DNA of 64,000 nucleotides from Paenibacillus periandrae (GCF_022458865.1 NZ_JAJNMU010000035.1:1-64000), one strand, 5' to 3'; numbered from the stretch's first letter, positions 1 to 8,464 are shown. The notes: generated from the sequence alone by a model not told the origin. Numbers and translations: made by a program.

Positions 1-27
1 GAGCCAGGATCAAACTCTCCATGAAGG
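1..27 (-). rRNA. 16S ribosomal RNA, 5' end only
   Basis: The reverse complement of the first bases contains the universal 16S 5' segment AGAGTTTGATCCTGGCTC, preceded by TTCATGG. Transcription runs leftward out of the window, so only about the first 25 nucleotides of the mature RNA are present. The 5' boundary is placed by analogy with other Firmicutes and may be off by a few bases. Confidence 0.95.
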
Positions 28-60
28 TAGAACTTTGATTTGTACTCATTCCTTGCTGAC

Positions 61-123
61 GAGAATTTGCATTCTCTTGTACTGCTATTTACTCACTCGT
101 TGATTCAGTTTTCAAAGGACAAT
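61..123 (-). promoter_or_regulatory. 16S rRNA leader: boxA-like antitermination motif and processing stem
   Basis: On the minus strand, positions 123-103 read TGTCCTTTGAAAACTGAAT, the conserved rrn leader segment of Firmicutes that includes the boxA-like antitermination signal. Further along, 61-76 is an inverted repeat (GAGAAT, 4-nt loop, ATTCTC) just before the mature 16S 5' end. It could take part in precursor processing. The assignment rests on the motif and its position relative to 16S. Confidence 0.7.
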
Positions 124-166
124 TCTTTTCGATCATTTTCGACATTCCGTCAAAAGCGACCTGATT

Positions 167-196
167 AATATAGCACATTCATTCATTCAATTGCAA
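167..196 (-). promoter_or_regulatory. rRNA operon promoter, proximal
   Basis: On the minus strand there is a -35 TTGCAA (196-191), an 18-bp spacer and a -10 TATATT (172-167). The spacer ends TGC directly before the -10 box, an extended -10 arrangement. It is the closest of at least three similar promoters to 16S. Confidence 0.65.
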
Positions 197-278
197 GTAC
201 TTTTTTTAATTTCTTTTTGATGATCAAATCATCCATCTTCTTGCTATTATAATTCTGTTTCTCAACAGCAAGAATGTT

Positions 279-307
279 AATTTACCACGTTTAAGCTTCA
301 ATTGCAA
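279..307 (-). promoter_or_regulatory. rRNA operon promoter, middle
   Basis: On the minus strand there is a -35 TTGCAA (307-302), a 17-bp spacer and a -10 TAAATT (284-279), again with TGG before the -10 box. The surrounding 45-50 bases are a diverged copy of the block around the distal promoter at 401-430, so the array probably grew by duplication. Confidence 0.6.
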
Positions 308-400
308 GTGTTAATTTCTCGTTACCTGCAAGTTAATTGTATGATTAAATCGTCCATCTAATTGCCTCCTGCTTGATGCCTTCGCAACAGCAAGAAGACT

Positions 401-430
401 AATCTACCATGTTTATTACCTTCATGGCAA
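401..430 (-). promoter_or_regulatory. rRNA operon promoter, distal
   Basis: On the minus strand there is a -35 TTGCCA (430-425), an 18-bp spacer and a -10 TAGATT (406-401). A further TATAAT with extended TGC lies upstream at 499-494 but lacks a good -35 box. Another TATAAT at 251-246 has only a weak -35. Confidence 0.5.
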
Positions 431-800
431 GTGTTTTTTCAAAAAACTGTTCCCAACCCCTTCTACAGCAAGTGACTCAAAGCTACAGCTTCTATTATAG
501 CATCCTTTTTTTCAATACCTGCCTGTCTTAAAATCATAGGTGACTGCTCGGATCAAAGCCACGCTTATGAATGAAAGACAACATAAATTTTTGTCATAAA
601 GTATAATCTGCTTCAGTCATGAACTGACAAAACCTCCTCTTTTACATCGTATAAATTATCCTTAATATATTATAAAATATTCCAGTAAACCCATATACAG
701 AATTACGAAGGGATGATCGACTATTATTACACTTGATAAAATCCGTTTCATTGAGTCCCAGTGCATTAACCCCCAAGACGCCATTATTATCCGCCTACTT

Positions 801-1208
801 ATGGAAGGGTTCGGTATCCACGAATTAGTATACTTAAAGAAAGATTCCTTAGATGTGGAAACCCAGATGCTTACATTAAAAGATTGCCATGGCATCAAGA
901 GGCAGGTTTCCGTAACTAAGCGTTGCCTGGATCTCTTCCAAAGTGCAGTCAATCAAACTAAATATGTTGTGAATAATGGATACAGTCCAAGCAGACAGCT
1001 TTCTATAAATTTGCGTGACAGCGAATTTCTCATAAAGGTAAGCTTACAAGATTTCATAGCTAACCAAAGTATGATAACGGAGATGGATTCCGTAGTGCTG
1101 CGCACGATATACATGCGGCTTCGGAGATTGGCCGAGTTTTTCAAAACACCTGAATTAATTCATTTAACTTCAATTAAGCCCCAGCTTAAAGAAATTGCAT
1201 ATGCGTGA
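801..1208 (+). CDS. Hypothetical protein, N-terminus uncertain
   Basis: This 135-residue product from the first in-frame ATG is not recognised. It is rich in charged residues, with no signal peptide or membrane segment. The true start is probably further upstream. The frame is open from 717, no ribosome binding site precedes 801, and a good one (GAAGGGA, 706-712) lies at the right distance from two in-frame ATT codons at 723 and 726. An ATT start, as in infC, would add about 25 residues. Alternatively a one-base frameshift separates the gene from the ATG at 713. A terminator follows directly, so it appears monocistronic. Confidence 0.6.
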   Translation: MEGFGIHELVYLKKDSLDVETQMLTLKDCHGIKRQVSVTKRCLDLFQSAVNQTKYVVNNGYSPSRQLSINLRDSEFLIKVSLQDFIANQSMITEMDSVVLRTIYMRLRRLAEFFKTPELIHLTSIKPQLKEIAYA

Positions 1209-1213
1209 ATGAG

Positions 1214-1236
1214 GGAGGCTGAAAAGCCTCTTTTTT
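1214..1236 (+). terminator. Rho-independent terminator
   Basis: GAGGCT, a GAAA loop and AGCCTC are followed by six T. It lies just after the stop codon of the hypothetical gene ending at 1208. Confidence 0.85.
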
Positions 1237-1305
1237 ACTTGCATGACAATCCCTTCCCGCAGCCATACTGTGAAAGTAACCTACCTAATACTGCAGGAGG
1301 CAGCA

Positions 1306-1896
1306 ATGATTACACAAAAATGGTTCATTCCCGCTACGAAAGAGCTTGGTTTTCAGCTTGCAAAAGGGCACGTCGTCCGAGTAACCGATGTGGAGGGAGC
1401 GCAGGTCGCCGATCTGGTAGCTTATCTAGCCCACGATACGAGTGAGCGACTGGATCCGAGCGTTACTATGGACGCTTTGCATACAATGAAAATAAAGCCT
1501 GGCGACATCATCTACTCCAATAAATACAGACCGCTGCTTACCGTATTATCGGATACCGTAGGTCAGCACGATTTTATTAATTCCGCGTGCCGCGCTGAAA
1601 TGTATGAGCTGCTGTACAACAAACAGAACCATGCAAGCTGTTATGATAACCTGAACAAAGCACTTGCACCTTTTGGCATATCGCCGCCTGATCAGTATTA
1701 TCCATTCAACTTGTTCATGAACACGGTGATCCATCCGTCCGGGCAAATTCGTGTGGAAAAACCGTTATCGAAGGCCGGAGACTATATCGAGCTTCGCGCA
1801 GAGATGGATCTGACCATCGCGATCTCGGCTTGTCCGTGTGCAGAAAGTGAATGTAATGGATATACATGTACGCCAATTGATGTGGAAATCATGTAG
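1306..1896 (+). CDS. DUF1989 (urea carboxylase-associated family) protein
   Basis: This 196-residue protein belongs to the DUF1989 family. Members accompany urea carboxylase or amino-acid genes and are thought to handle small nitrogen compounds; the reaction here is not known. The family signature is clear: GAQVADLVAY near residue 30 and, close to the C-terminus, a cysteine cluster CPCAESECNGYTC that suggests metal binding. The ATG at 1306 is chosen because AGGAGG sits five bases upstream; earlier in-frame codons have no such site. The downstream LysE, YqcI/YcgG and APC permease genes form the same neighbourhood as B. subtilis ycgF-ycgI, where YcgI is, as I recall, the DUF1989 member. Confidence 0.85.
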   Translation: MITQKWFIPATKELGFQLAKGHVVRVTDVEGAQVADLVAYLAHDTSERLDPSVTMDALHTMKIKPGDIIYSNKYRPLLTVLSDTVGQHDFINSACRAEMYELLYNKQNHASCYDNLNKALAPFGISPPDQYYPFNLFMNTVIHPSGQIRVEKPLSKAGDYIELRAEMDLTIAISACPCAESECNGYTCTPIDVEIM

Positions 1897-1915
1897 CTTC
1901 TTCTAATGGAGTACA

Positions 1916-1957
1916 CCCTTGAATACAATGACATGTACAAGTCTTAGTATTCAAGGG
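1916..1957 (+). promoter_or_regulatory. 11-bp inverted repeat overlapping the LysE gene ribosome binding site
   Basis: CCCTTGAATAC (1916-1926) and GTATTCAAGGG (1947-1957) are perfect complements around a 20-nt loop. The right arm ends inside the GGGAGG ribosome binding site (1955-1960) of the exporter gene starting at 1969. In RNA the hairpin would partly mask that site. It is not followed by a T run, so it is not an ordinary terminator. Confidence 0.55.
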
Positions 1958-1968
1958 AGGAATGTGGC

Positions 1969-2595
1969 ATGAATACGTTTTTCACCTATATGATTCTCGG
2001 TATATCGTTATCGGCACCCATCGGTCCCATTAATGCAGCTCAGCTCGACAGAGGAGCCCGATACGGCTTTACCCATGCGTGGTTGATCGGGTTGGGTGCG
2101 ATGTGTGCCGACTTGGTATATATGCTGCTGATTTATTTTGGTCTGGCCCATTTTTTAAGTACACCTTTTATGAAAACATTTTTGTGGCTGTTCGGCTGCT
2201 TTGTATTGATGTACATAGGAATTGAGACGTTACAAAATATAAAAAAGATGCCCACACCCGGGACAAAGGATGAACAATCGACTATCAACTCTTTCCGCTC
2301 CGGGTTTGTCATGGCACTCCTGAACCCGCTTAATATTTTATTTTGGCTCGGTATTTACGGTTCCGTTCTGGCGGAGGGCATACATCACCACGGTATTTCG
2401 CAAGTGCTGTGGAACAGCTTGGGCATATTTGCAGGTATTCTGTTATGGGATGTGATTATGGCTGCGCTGGCAAGCTCCTTTCACAAATTCGGCAATCGCA
2501 CCCTACTGCAAACCATTTCTGCATTAGCTGGCCTCTCTCTCATTGGCTTTGGCATTTATTTCGGGTTTCAGGCTTTTGTACAGCTTACTCGTTAA
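1969..2595 (+). CDS. LysE/RhtB-family amino-acid exporter
   Basis: This 208-residue integral membrane protein has the usual length and six hydrophobic segments of the LysE superfamily, which exports amino acids by proton antiport. The N-terminal signature SAPIGPINAAQLDRG lies at about residues 15-29. A second conserved stretch, ALLNPLNILFWLGIYG, falls in the middle. The ATG follows GGGAGG at good spacing. It lies between the DUF1989 and YqcI/YcgG genes on the same strand and is probably expressed with them, with an extra control point from the inverted repeat at 1916-1957. The substrate cannot be read from the sequence. Confidence 0.88.
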   Translation: MNTFFTYMILGISLSAPIGPINAAQLDRGARYGFTHAWLIGLGAMCADLVYMLLIYFGLAHFLSTPFMKTFLWLFGCFVLMYIGIETLQNIKKMPTPGTKDEQSTINSFRSGFVMALLNPLNILFWLGIYGSVLAEGIHHHGISQVLWNSLGIFAGILLWDVIMAALASSFHKFGNRTLLQTISALAGLSLIGFGIYFGFQAFVQLTR

Positions 2596-2676
2596 TAATT
2601 AGTGCAATCATAGGGTATTCACCCATATAACCTCCATCGCATAGTATGCACCGTACTAGTGAAGGAGGTTTCCAAC

Positions 2677-3450
2677 ATGGTCGGCTTAACTACCAAGGTC
2701 TGGCTCGATGCTCACCTGTCCGAACTAACGGAATGGCAGCAGGATGCCTTTTGCCAATTCGGAAATATGATAGATGATCCCGAACAGAAGTACCCGTGTA
2801 TTCCGGGACGTCAAGGTTTTATTACCAACAACCTTCGGTTCGGATTCGCAGCAGATCCAAGATCCGAGCAGGCTATTCTTGACGTTATGCAGCTCTTGAA
2901 GCAATACGGCAGCTGTTCGCGTGAAACCGGCAAATACGCATCACTCGTTATATTTTTCAACACACCGAGAGAGCTTGTGAATAAGTCCTCAGTAGAAGAC
3001 TTCGAGCAGCTTTTTTGGTCCGTTCTGAATCGGGTTAACGCCAAAGACCCTTCCCCTTGGCCTGATCACATTTCGACAGACCCTTCCCATCCTTCCTGGG
3101 AATTCTGCTATGACGGCCATCCCTATTTCGCATTTTGCGCTACGCCTGCCCATCAAATTCGAAAAAGCCGAAATACCCCTTATTTTCTCATTGCCTTCCA
3201 GCCCCGGTGGGTGTTTGATGAAATCAACGATTCAACACCATTTGGTCGCAACGTAAAAAAGCTGATTCGTCAAAAATTAGTCGACTACGACGGTATACCG
3301 GCACATCCCTCACTGAAATGGTATGGACAAGAAAATAATCAGGAATGGAAGCAGTATTATTTACGTGATGACGAAACCGTACCTTCCAAATGTCCTTTTA
3401 CCTATATGAAAAACAAATTCAAAGCTATGGGTGTACGTTTTCATAAATAG
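2677..3450 (+). CDS. YqcI/YcgG family protein
   Basis: This 257-residue soluble protein belongs to the YqcI/YcgG family, recognised from the N-terminal YPCIPGRQGF and FGFAADPR stretches and the central WEFCYDGHPYFAFC block. The family's function is unknown. The ATG at 2677 is chosen because GAAGGAGG precedes it by eight bases; the GTG at 2659 lies before that site and is unlikely. It follows the LysE gene by about 80 bases, the same order as ycgF-ycgG in B. subtilis. It converges with the permease gene on the other strand. Confidence 0.87.
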   Translation: MVGLTTKVWLDAHLSELTEWQQDAFCQFGNMIDDPEQKYPCIPGRQGFITNNLRFGFAADPRSEQAILDVMQLLKQYGSCSRETGKYASLVIFFNTPRELVNKSSVEDFEQLFWSVLNRVNAKDPSPWPDHISTDPSHPSWEFCYDGHPYFAFCATPAHQIRKSRNTPYFLIAFQPRWVFDEINDSTPFGRNVKKLIRQKLVDYDGIPAHPSLKWYGQENNQEWKQYYLRDDETVPSKCPFTYMKNKFKAMGVRFHK

Positions 3451-3460
3451 CAAGCTACGA

Positions 3461-4777
3461 TTAGGCTAGCTCTTTGGTTCCTTTATTTGCTTTGTACCAC
3501 TTCCATCCTGTAATCATTCCGATGACCAACACAATAAGCAGGCTTGACCAAAAACCAGGCCGACCTGTTTCCTCCAAAAGCGGCCCCGCAGCAGCTGCCG
3601 TAATGAGAAGAATGGCTGCGCATGATTTCACCCAGCCACCTGCTCCAGGCTTGTTCAGCTTCAGATAGGAAGCAAGAATAAACAACCATGTATACAAAAC
3701 CACCAAACCAGCCGCCGTCGTGATATGCTCAAAAATTTGTTTGGGCATCAGCAGTGCAAGCAGGATAGAGACTCCAAGGCCAAGTGTATTAAGTCCAAGC
3801 GCGTATAGCGGCAGCTTTCGTGTTCCTGACGTAACGGCTATCCATGCGGGAGCATCACCATCCTCAGCTAATGCGATCAGCATCGTAGATACGGCATACA
3901 AGGAAGCAACGAGAATGGAAAAGCCTGCAAGGATAAGCACACCATTCAGCACAATCACCAAATACGGCAAGCCCATGACCTCAAGTGCTGCGATAAGCAA
4001 GCTTTTGTCAGCGGTTACTCCCTCTCGGGTCACAAAAAGCAAGGTCAATCCGATTGAAAACACATACAGTACGGTAACAGCAAGCAGCATAATTCGTCCT
4101 GCCTTCGGCGCTTGCTTGGAATCACGCAAATCCACAGCCATAAATCCCATCACCTCAATACCTCCGAAGGCATAAAACGCATATAGCAGCCCTTTCCATG
4201 CTCCCAGCCAGCCTGAATCAAACCACATCGCCGCGCTCTGATGAATGGGCCTAACACCACCCGTTCCTTTTATAAAAGCAACCCCCGCCACCAGAATGAA
4301 CATCAATACTGCGGCAATTTTGACAATAGCCAACAAGTTCTCTACCTTATTAATCCCATTAGTGCCCCATATCACGACAAAAAGAGCCAATAGCGTGTAA
4401 CCCGACGCGAGCAGCCATAGAGGAGTAGCTGGAAGCCAGAGCTGCGTAAATATGCCGAGCGCAGTCAACGTGCTTCCCATAATCAGCATCTCTGAGCACC
4501 AGTACATCCAACCTACACCAAAGCCTGCCGATCGGCCATAAGCTTGTTGGGCATAGGTTCGAAAGGAGCCTTTTTGCGGGTGTTGGACTGTCATTTGGGC
4601 CAAGGCTTCATACACAAACAGAGTCGCTAAGGCTGCAAGGATAAAAATGAACAAAGTCCAAAAACCACTTTTATGAATGACGATGCTGGAACCCAGAAAA
4701 AAACCCGTCCCGATTGTGCATCCAACACCAAATAGAGTTAGCTGCCACCAGGGCAGCTTCCCCTGAGATGTCCGCAT
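3461..4777 (-). CDS. APC-family amino acid permease
   Basis: This 438-residue membrane protein has about twelve hydrophobic segments and belongs to the amino acid-polyamine-organocation superfamily. The first helix carries the substrate-loop signature GVGCTIGTGFFLG (residues 17-29), where the unwound GTG usually binds the amino-acid backbone. The ATG at 4777 follows GGAGGG; a longer frame to 4831 has no ribosome binding site. It converges with the YqcI/YcgG gene and fits the ycgH position of the B. subtilis neighbourhood. Together with the exporter it suggests a cluster for exchange of one amino acid, which the sequence does not identify. Confidence 0.87.
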   Translation of the reverse strand: MRTSQGKLPWWQLTLFGVGCTIGTGFFLGSSIVIHKSGFWTLFIFILAALATLFVYEALAQMTVQHPQKGSFRTYAQQAYGRSAGFGVGWMYWCSEMLIMGSTLTALGIFTQLWLPATPLWLLASGYTLLALFVVIWGTNGINKVENLLAIVKIAAVLMFILVAGVAFIKGTGGVRPIHQSAAMWFDSGWLGAWKGLLYAFYAFGGIEVMGFMAVDLRDSKQAPKAGRIMLLAVTVLYVFSIGLTLLFVTREGVTADKSLLIAALEVMGLPYLVIVLNGVLILAGFSILVASLYAVSTMLIALAEDGDAPAWIAVTSGTRKLPLYALGLNTLGLGVSILLALLMPKQIFEHITTAAGLVVLYTWLFILASYLKLNKPGAGGWVKSCAAILLITAAAAGPLLEETGRPGFWSSLLIVLVIGMITGWKWYKANKGTKELA

Positions 4778-4866
4778 AATGAATCCCTCCGACTCCTTAA
4801 TCCTGGGGCCAAGACAAAGAAAACCCGGCACAGGTTATCGTGACCCATACCGGATTATTGTCATGA

Positions 4867-5499
4867 TTAGTGAATGGTAGTGACTGCATTAGACGGCATT
4901 TGTGGTTTTCCGGCTGCCGGTACAAATGTGTTGAGCATTTGCTGGGTATCAGCTGCTGCCAATTGCGGCACCTGGTAGTAGGCATTTTTATTTTGATACA
5001 TAAAAATTTCGTAGGCCATTTCAATATAATTTTCCACTTGCGAAGCCAATACGCGCCGTACGACCGGATTCGTCACCTCAGCTGCACACATCGTCAAGGT
5101 TGAAGCATGGCTTTTGATCAATCCAAGCATATGCCCGCTAATGCCTGCATCCTTGATGTCAGCCAAGGATTGATTCGGTTTCTTCGGCTGTGATGGTGTA
5201 AGCCCATAGATTGGCTGCGTCAAATTTTTAATCATATAGGTTGACGTTTCCTGGCTTGGCTTTTGGCCTGTTGTGAAGCATTCTGCCGTCAGGTTGTATT
5301 GGGAAAGCGTAAAATTATATTGACGATCCAGAATGTCCAGAAGCTCCGGGTCCTGAACGAATTGTCTGAACATCATAAATTGATCCAACACATTGATGGT
5401 ACATCCTAATACTTCATGCATATCAAAAAGCTCATGACCCCCATGATTCATTTGCTGTGAGCCTTGGGTATTGCTGCTGGACCTTGTTTGCTGCTGCAT
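4867..5499 (-). CDS. CotF-family spore coat protein
   Basis: This 210-residue protein resembles the CotF spore coat family: a Gln/Ser-rich head, then a helical region (HELFDMHEVLGCTINVLDQF), a central SQYNLTAECF stretch and a C-terminal helical MAYEIFMYQNKNAYYQVP segment. Such proteins are deposited on the forespore coat. The ATG at 5499 follows AAAGGAGA; the longer frame to 5595 has no such site. It is one of the markers of a spore-former here. It lies just downstream of a lipoprotein gene on the same strand, but a shared role is only a guess. Confidence 0.8.
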   Translation of the reverse strand: MQQQTRSSSNTQGSQQMNHGGHELFDMHEVLGCTINVLDQFMMFRQFVQDPELLDILDRQYNFTLSQYNLTAECFTTGQKPSQETSTYMIKNLTQPIYGLTPSQPKKPNQSLADIKDAGISGHMLGLIKSHASTLTMCAAEVTNPVVRRVLASQVENYIEMAYEIFMYQNKNAYYQVPQLAAADTQQMLNTFVPAAGKPQMPSNAVTTIH

Positions 5500-5595
5500 C
5501 TCGAAGTCTCCTTTGATATTGGAATTGTGATAACTTCGATAATATGCGTAATTTGAGGATATTTTATACGAAAGCTGACGTTTAAATCCATCCAT

Positions 5596-6930
5596 TTAGC
5601 CAAGGATGTTTTGAATTTTAATGACTAATCGATCTAGTAGATACACGGCCGCCGCGTCTTTAGCCTGCAGTGATCGAGTCAGCTTTTCTATCGAATTGGT
5701 CATCGTTTCAACTTCTGATTTCATTCCACTGAGCCTCTTGGCAACTTCGATTTTGTTACGGTTCGACTCCCAGTCATCAGTGCCTGCAACCTTGTTCAAA
5801 GCTTTTAGCCTGGTGAGTCCCTGATTGATCTCGGCTAAATGTTTATTGTAGCCATCTACATCCGGCTTGCTGCCATTAAGAGTCATTTTCACAAACTGAT
5901 GGATGTAAAATTGATTTACACCTTCACTTCGATTGCCCCCGTGTGTATACATAGTGCCTCCGCCATTGTAATGCAGATTGAAACGGATTATCGCATTGTT
6001 GATTTCGGAAAGGAGCGCTTTGATGGCCTGTACTTGATCTGTCAATGCTTTGTTGGCAGCTGTCAGTCGCAGCGTCTCTTCTTGAAAACATTGGCCCATG
6101 GCCATATACATGTTATCCTCACCTGACTCAGATAAATCCAGCCCTTGTTTAGTAAAGGTGTCGTTATATCTCTGAATGACCTGATCTAAGTCTGTATTCG
6201 TCCATGTAGCTTTGTCGCACAAATTACTAATCACCTGATTGTGTGCGGCTTGCTTAGCCTCTGTACGGCTATTGCTATTCATTGAATTCGCCAAATCAAA
6301 TACGGTTTTCATCGTGAAGGTTCTGCTATGTATCGAGCTTGTGATTGTGTCTTCCAATGAAGTATCCTCGTCGAAGCCGCCCTTTGTATTGTTTTTAAAA
6401 ATAAATACATCGGAGAAGGGTTTCGCGCCATCCTGGCCTGCACCTGTGATGAAATTAGCGATGACGGTTATATCAGCATAACCAACTTGCGGACTGCCCT
6501 CATCGATATCTTTAAAAGAAATCGCCTCAAAAGAGCTGAACATCGGATGACCATCTGCTCTCTTCGGTGTAAGAATGATTTCTTTATTTCCCCCGGTTAG
6601 GATTAATGACAATGGAAACTCTGTAAGGTTACCAAATTGGGTGACAGGTGTGACTGTCAGCTCTCCAATTCCTTCGAAATTTCTTGTGAAAATATGTTTC
6701 TTCTCTACTTGATAACCTCTTGCTATAAACTTATCCAAAGTAGAGCTGATCGATGATTGGCCTGATGGTTGGCTCGGTGCTGCTCCCGCAGGCTGTGCAG
6801 AAGCTTGAATGGGTGCTGATACATTTTCAGGCTTGGTTACTGAAGTGGCATTCGCAGCAGGAGGTACATTCCGAGTATCACATCCTGACAATATGGAAAC
6901 GAGCATGATCATTAATATAAATATCCGCAT
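5596..6930 (-). CDS. Putative lipoprotein of unknown function
   Basis: This 444-residue protein starts with a short hydrophobic signal and a lipobox LSGC, with the lipidated cysteine at residue 17, so it should be anchored outside the membrane. The rest is hydrophilic with an alternating beta-like first half and a helical, coiled-coil-prone second half (residues about 270-440). I do not recognise a family. The ATG at 6930 follows TAGGAG and gives a proper signal peptide; longer starts up to 7062 would bury it. The coat protein gene begins about 100 bases downstream. Confidence 0.7.
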   Translation of the reverse strand: MRIFILMIMLVSILSGCDTRNVPPAANATSVTKPENVSAPIQASAQPAGAAPSQPSGQSSISSTLDKFIARGYQVEKKHIFTRNFEGIGELTVTPVTQFGNLTEFPLSLILTGGNKEIILTPKRADGHPMFSSFEAISFKDIDEGSPQVGYADITVIANFITGAGQDGAKPFSDVFIFKNNTKGGFDEDTSLEDTITSSIHSRTFTMKTVFDLANSMNSNSRTEAKQAAHNQVISNLCDKATWTNTDLDQVIQRYNDTFTKQGLDLSESGEDNMYMAMGQCFQEETLRLTAANKALTDQVQAIKALLSEINNAIIRFNLHYNGGGTMYTHGGNRSEGVNQFYIHQFVKMTLNGSKPDVDGYNKHLAEINQGLTRLKALNKVAGTDDWESNRNKIEVAKRLSGMKSEVETMTNSIEKLTRSLQAKDAAAVYLLDRLVIKIQNILG

Positions 6931-7042
6931 TATAACTCCTATAAGATTTGACATAAAAATACTTTTACTGTTATTTGGCAAATTCAATATTACCAATATT
7001 GAATAGATTTGTATATCAGAAGCCCGATGATTGGTCAGCATG

Positions 7043-7074
7043 AAAAAACCTTTCTTAGCCATGGCTAAGAAAGG
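7043..7074 (-). terminator. Rho-independent terminator of the 48-aa gene
   Basis: Positions 7049-7074 form a perfect 26-bp palindrome centred on CATG, followed on the minus strand by six T. It lies 17 bases beyond the stop codon of the small gene at 7091-7237. Confidence 0.85.
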
Positions 7075-7090
7075 CAGCTATGATCACTAT

Positions 7091-7237
7091 TTAGTCTTCA
7101 TGGTTTAAGGCATCTTGATGTCTGCGATCATTCGTATCCTGCTGCAATTGCTGGGCCTGATGGCTGTTTACAGGCGATTTACGTAAATCCTTATTTACAT
7201 TTTGCAAATTTTTATCTCTGCTTTTTGACTTGGTCAT
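7091..7237 (-). CDS. Small hydrophilic protein, 48 aa
   Basis: A 48-residue reading frame begins with ATG at 7237, preceded by GAGGAG at proper spacing, and ends just before a strong terminator. The product is very hydrophilic, rich in Lys, Asn, Gln and Asp (it begins MTKSKSRDKNLQN and ends ALNHED), with no aromatic residues. This composition resembles small spore or stress proteins of bacilli, but no family is recognised. The combination of ribosome binding site and terminator makes it a convincing gene despite its size. Confidence 0.7.
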   Translation of the reverse strand: MTKSKSRDKNLQNVNKDLRKSPVNSHQAQQLQQDTNDRRHQDALNHED

Positions 7238-7341
7238 GATCAGCTTGCTCCTCTGTTTATTAATTGTACTTAACCTTTACGGGTCGTCCCTTATTTACTG
7301 TAACCATTTAGGCTTGAAAAGATGCCTGTTCGCTTATGAGA

Positions 7342-7369
7342 AAAAGACCGCTCACAAGAACGGTCTTTT
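7342..7369 (-). terminator. Rho-independent terminator of the MreB-like gene
   Basis: AAAAGACCG (7342-7350) pairs with CGGTCTTTT (7361-7369). Read on the minus strand the stem is followed by a T run. It lies 40 bases after the stop of the MreB-family gene. Confidence 0.8.
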
Positions 7370-7408
7370 AACCACAAGTAATCATCTATGTCGACTTTGG
7401 ATTAGTTC

Positions 7409-8464
7409 CTATACCGCATCCGCTTCAGCATTATTTGAAGGCTTGGAACCTCCGGCACCGTGATGACCTGATGCCAGAAGCTTATAGCTCAGCATCTCTC
7501 CCGCTCCGTGAGCGATACATTCCATCGGCTTCTCAGCCAAATGAACCGGAATTCCTGTTTCTTGCTGCAGCCTTCGATCCAGTCCATGCAGTAAGGCTCC
7601 CCCTCCGCACAACAGGATGCCCCGCTCCATCAAATCCCCTGCCAGTTCAGGGGGACATTGCTCCATCGTCTGGCGGATCGTTTCGACAATCGACATCGAG
7701 AATTGATCCACAATCTCGTAAATCTCTTTGGACGTGATGGAAATCGTTTTGGGCAAGCCTTCCATCATATCATTGCCTCTAATATCCATCCGCACATCAT
7801 CTTCAGGCATGACCGCTGAAGCCAAATTTTTCTTGATCTCCTCAGCAGTTCGCTCACCAATAACCAAATTGTATTTTCTTTTGACGTATTCGATCATGTC
7901 CTGATCAAGCGACATGCCACCAACCCGCACGTATTGACTGACCACAATCCCGCCCAGCGAGATCAGAGCCACTTGACTTGTCCCGCCACCAATATCAACG
8001 ACCATGCTCCCGATAGGGTCTGCTACAGGGAGTCCCGCACCTATAGCCGCAGCCAGCGGTTCCTCAATCGTTACTGATTTTCTTCCACCTTTATGCACGA
8101 TCATCTCTTCCACTGCCCGCTTCTGCACCTCGGTAATACCGCACCGCACAGATATGTATACTTGTGAACCACGAAACCTATTATATTTACCTTGTATTTT
8201 ACTTATAAAATGTTTTAGCATCGCTGAGGTCATGTCAAAGTTGGCAATGACTCCATCCTTTAATGGATAAATAACCTCCAAATTGGCGGGCGTTCTCCCA
8301 ATCATGGCATAGGCCTGTTCACCAAAGGCTTCGATCTGCCCTGTATCTTTATGAATGGCTATCACTGAAGGCTCCCTCAAAACAATACCAACGCCTTGTT
8401 GATAAATTAACGTATTGCAAGTACCCAGATCAACACCGAACAGTTGTTCAAACCTTTTAAACAT
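7409..8464 (-). CDS. MreB/Mbl-family rod-shape actin homologue
   Basis: This 351-residue actin-like protein would form membrane-bound filaments that guide lateral wall synthesis. Visible are the phosphate-1 motif GVDLGTCNTLIY (residues 10-21), the SVRCGITEVQKRAVEE block, the MVVDIGGGTSQVALIS phosphate-2 loop and a C-terminal LLCGGGALLHGLD adenosine motif. ATG 8464 is used because GAGGGAG is eight bases upstream; the GTG at 8470 is too close to it. It stands alone, without mreC or mreD, so it is likely a paralogue of the Mbl or MreBH kind rather than the main MreB. A polar tail of about 20 residues (GHHGAGGSKPSNN) is unusual. Confidence 0.9.
   Translation of the reverse strand: MFKRFEQLFGVDLGTCNTLIYQQGVGIVLREPSVIAIHKDTGQIEAFGEQAYAMIGRTPANLEVIYPLKDGVIANFDMTSAMLKHFISKIQGKYNRFRGSQVYISVRCGITEVQKRAVEEMIVHKGGRKSVTIEEPLAAAIGAGLPVADPIGSMVVDIGGGTSQVALISLGGIVVSQYVRVGGMSLDQDMIEYVKRKYNLVIGERTAEEIKKNLASAVMPEDDVRMDIRGNDMMEGLPKTISITSKEIYEIVDQFSMSIVETIRQTMEQCPPELAGDLMERGILLCGGGALLHGLDRRLQQETGIPVHLAEKPMECIAHGAGEMLSYKLLASGHHGAGGSKPSNNAEADAV

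Noticed and set aside
713..736. ATG frame of seven codons after a good ribosome binding site
   Set aside because: It is more likely a by-product of a non-ATG start or frameshift of the following gene than a separate peptide gene; the question is listed as a finding.
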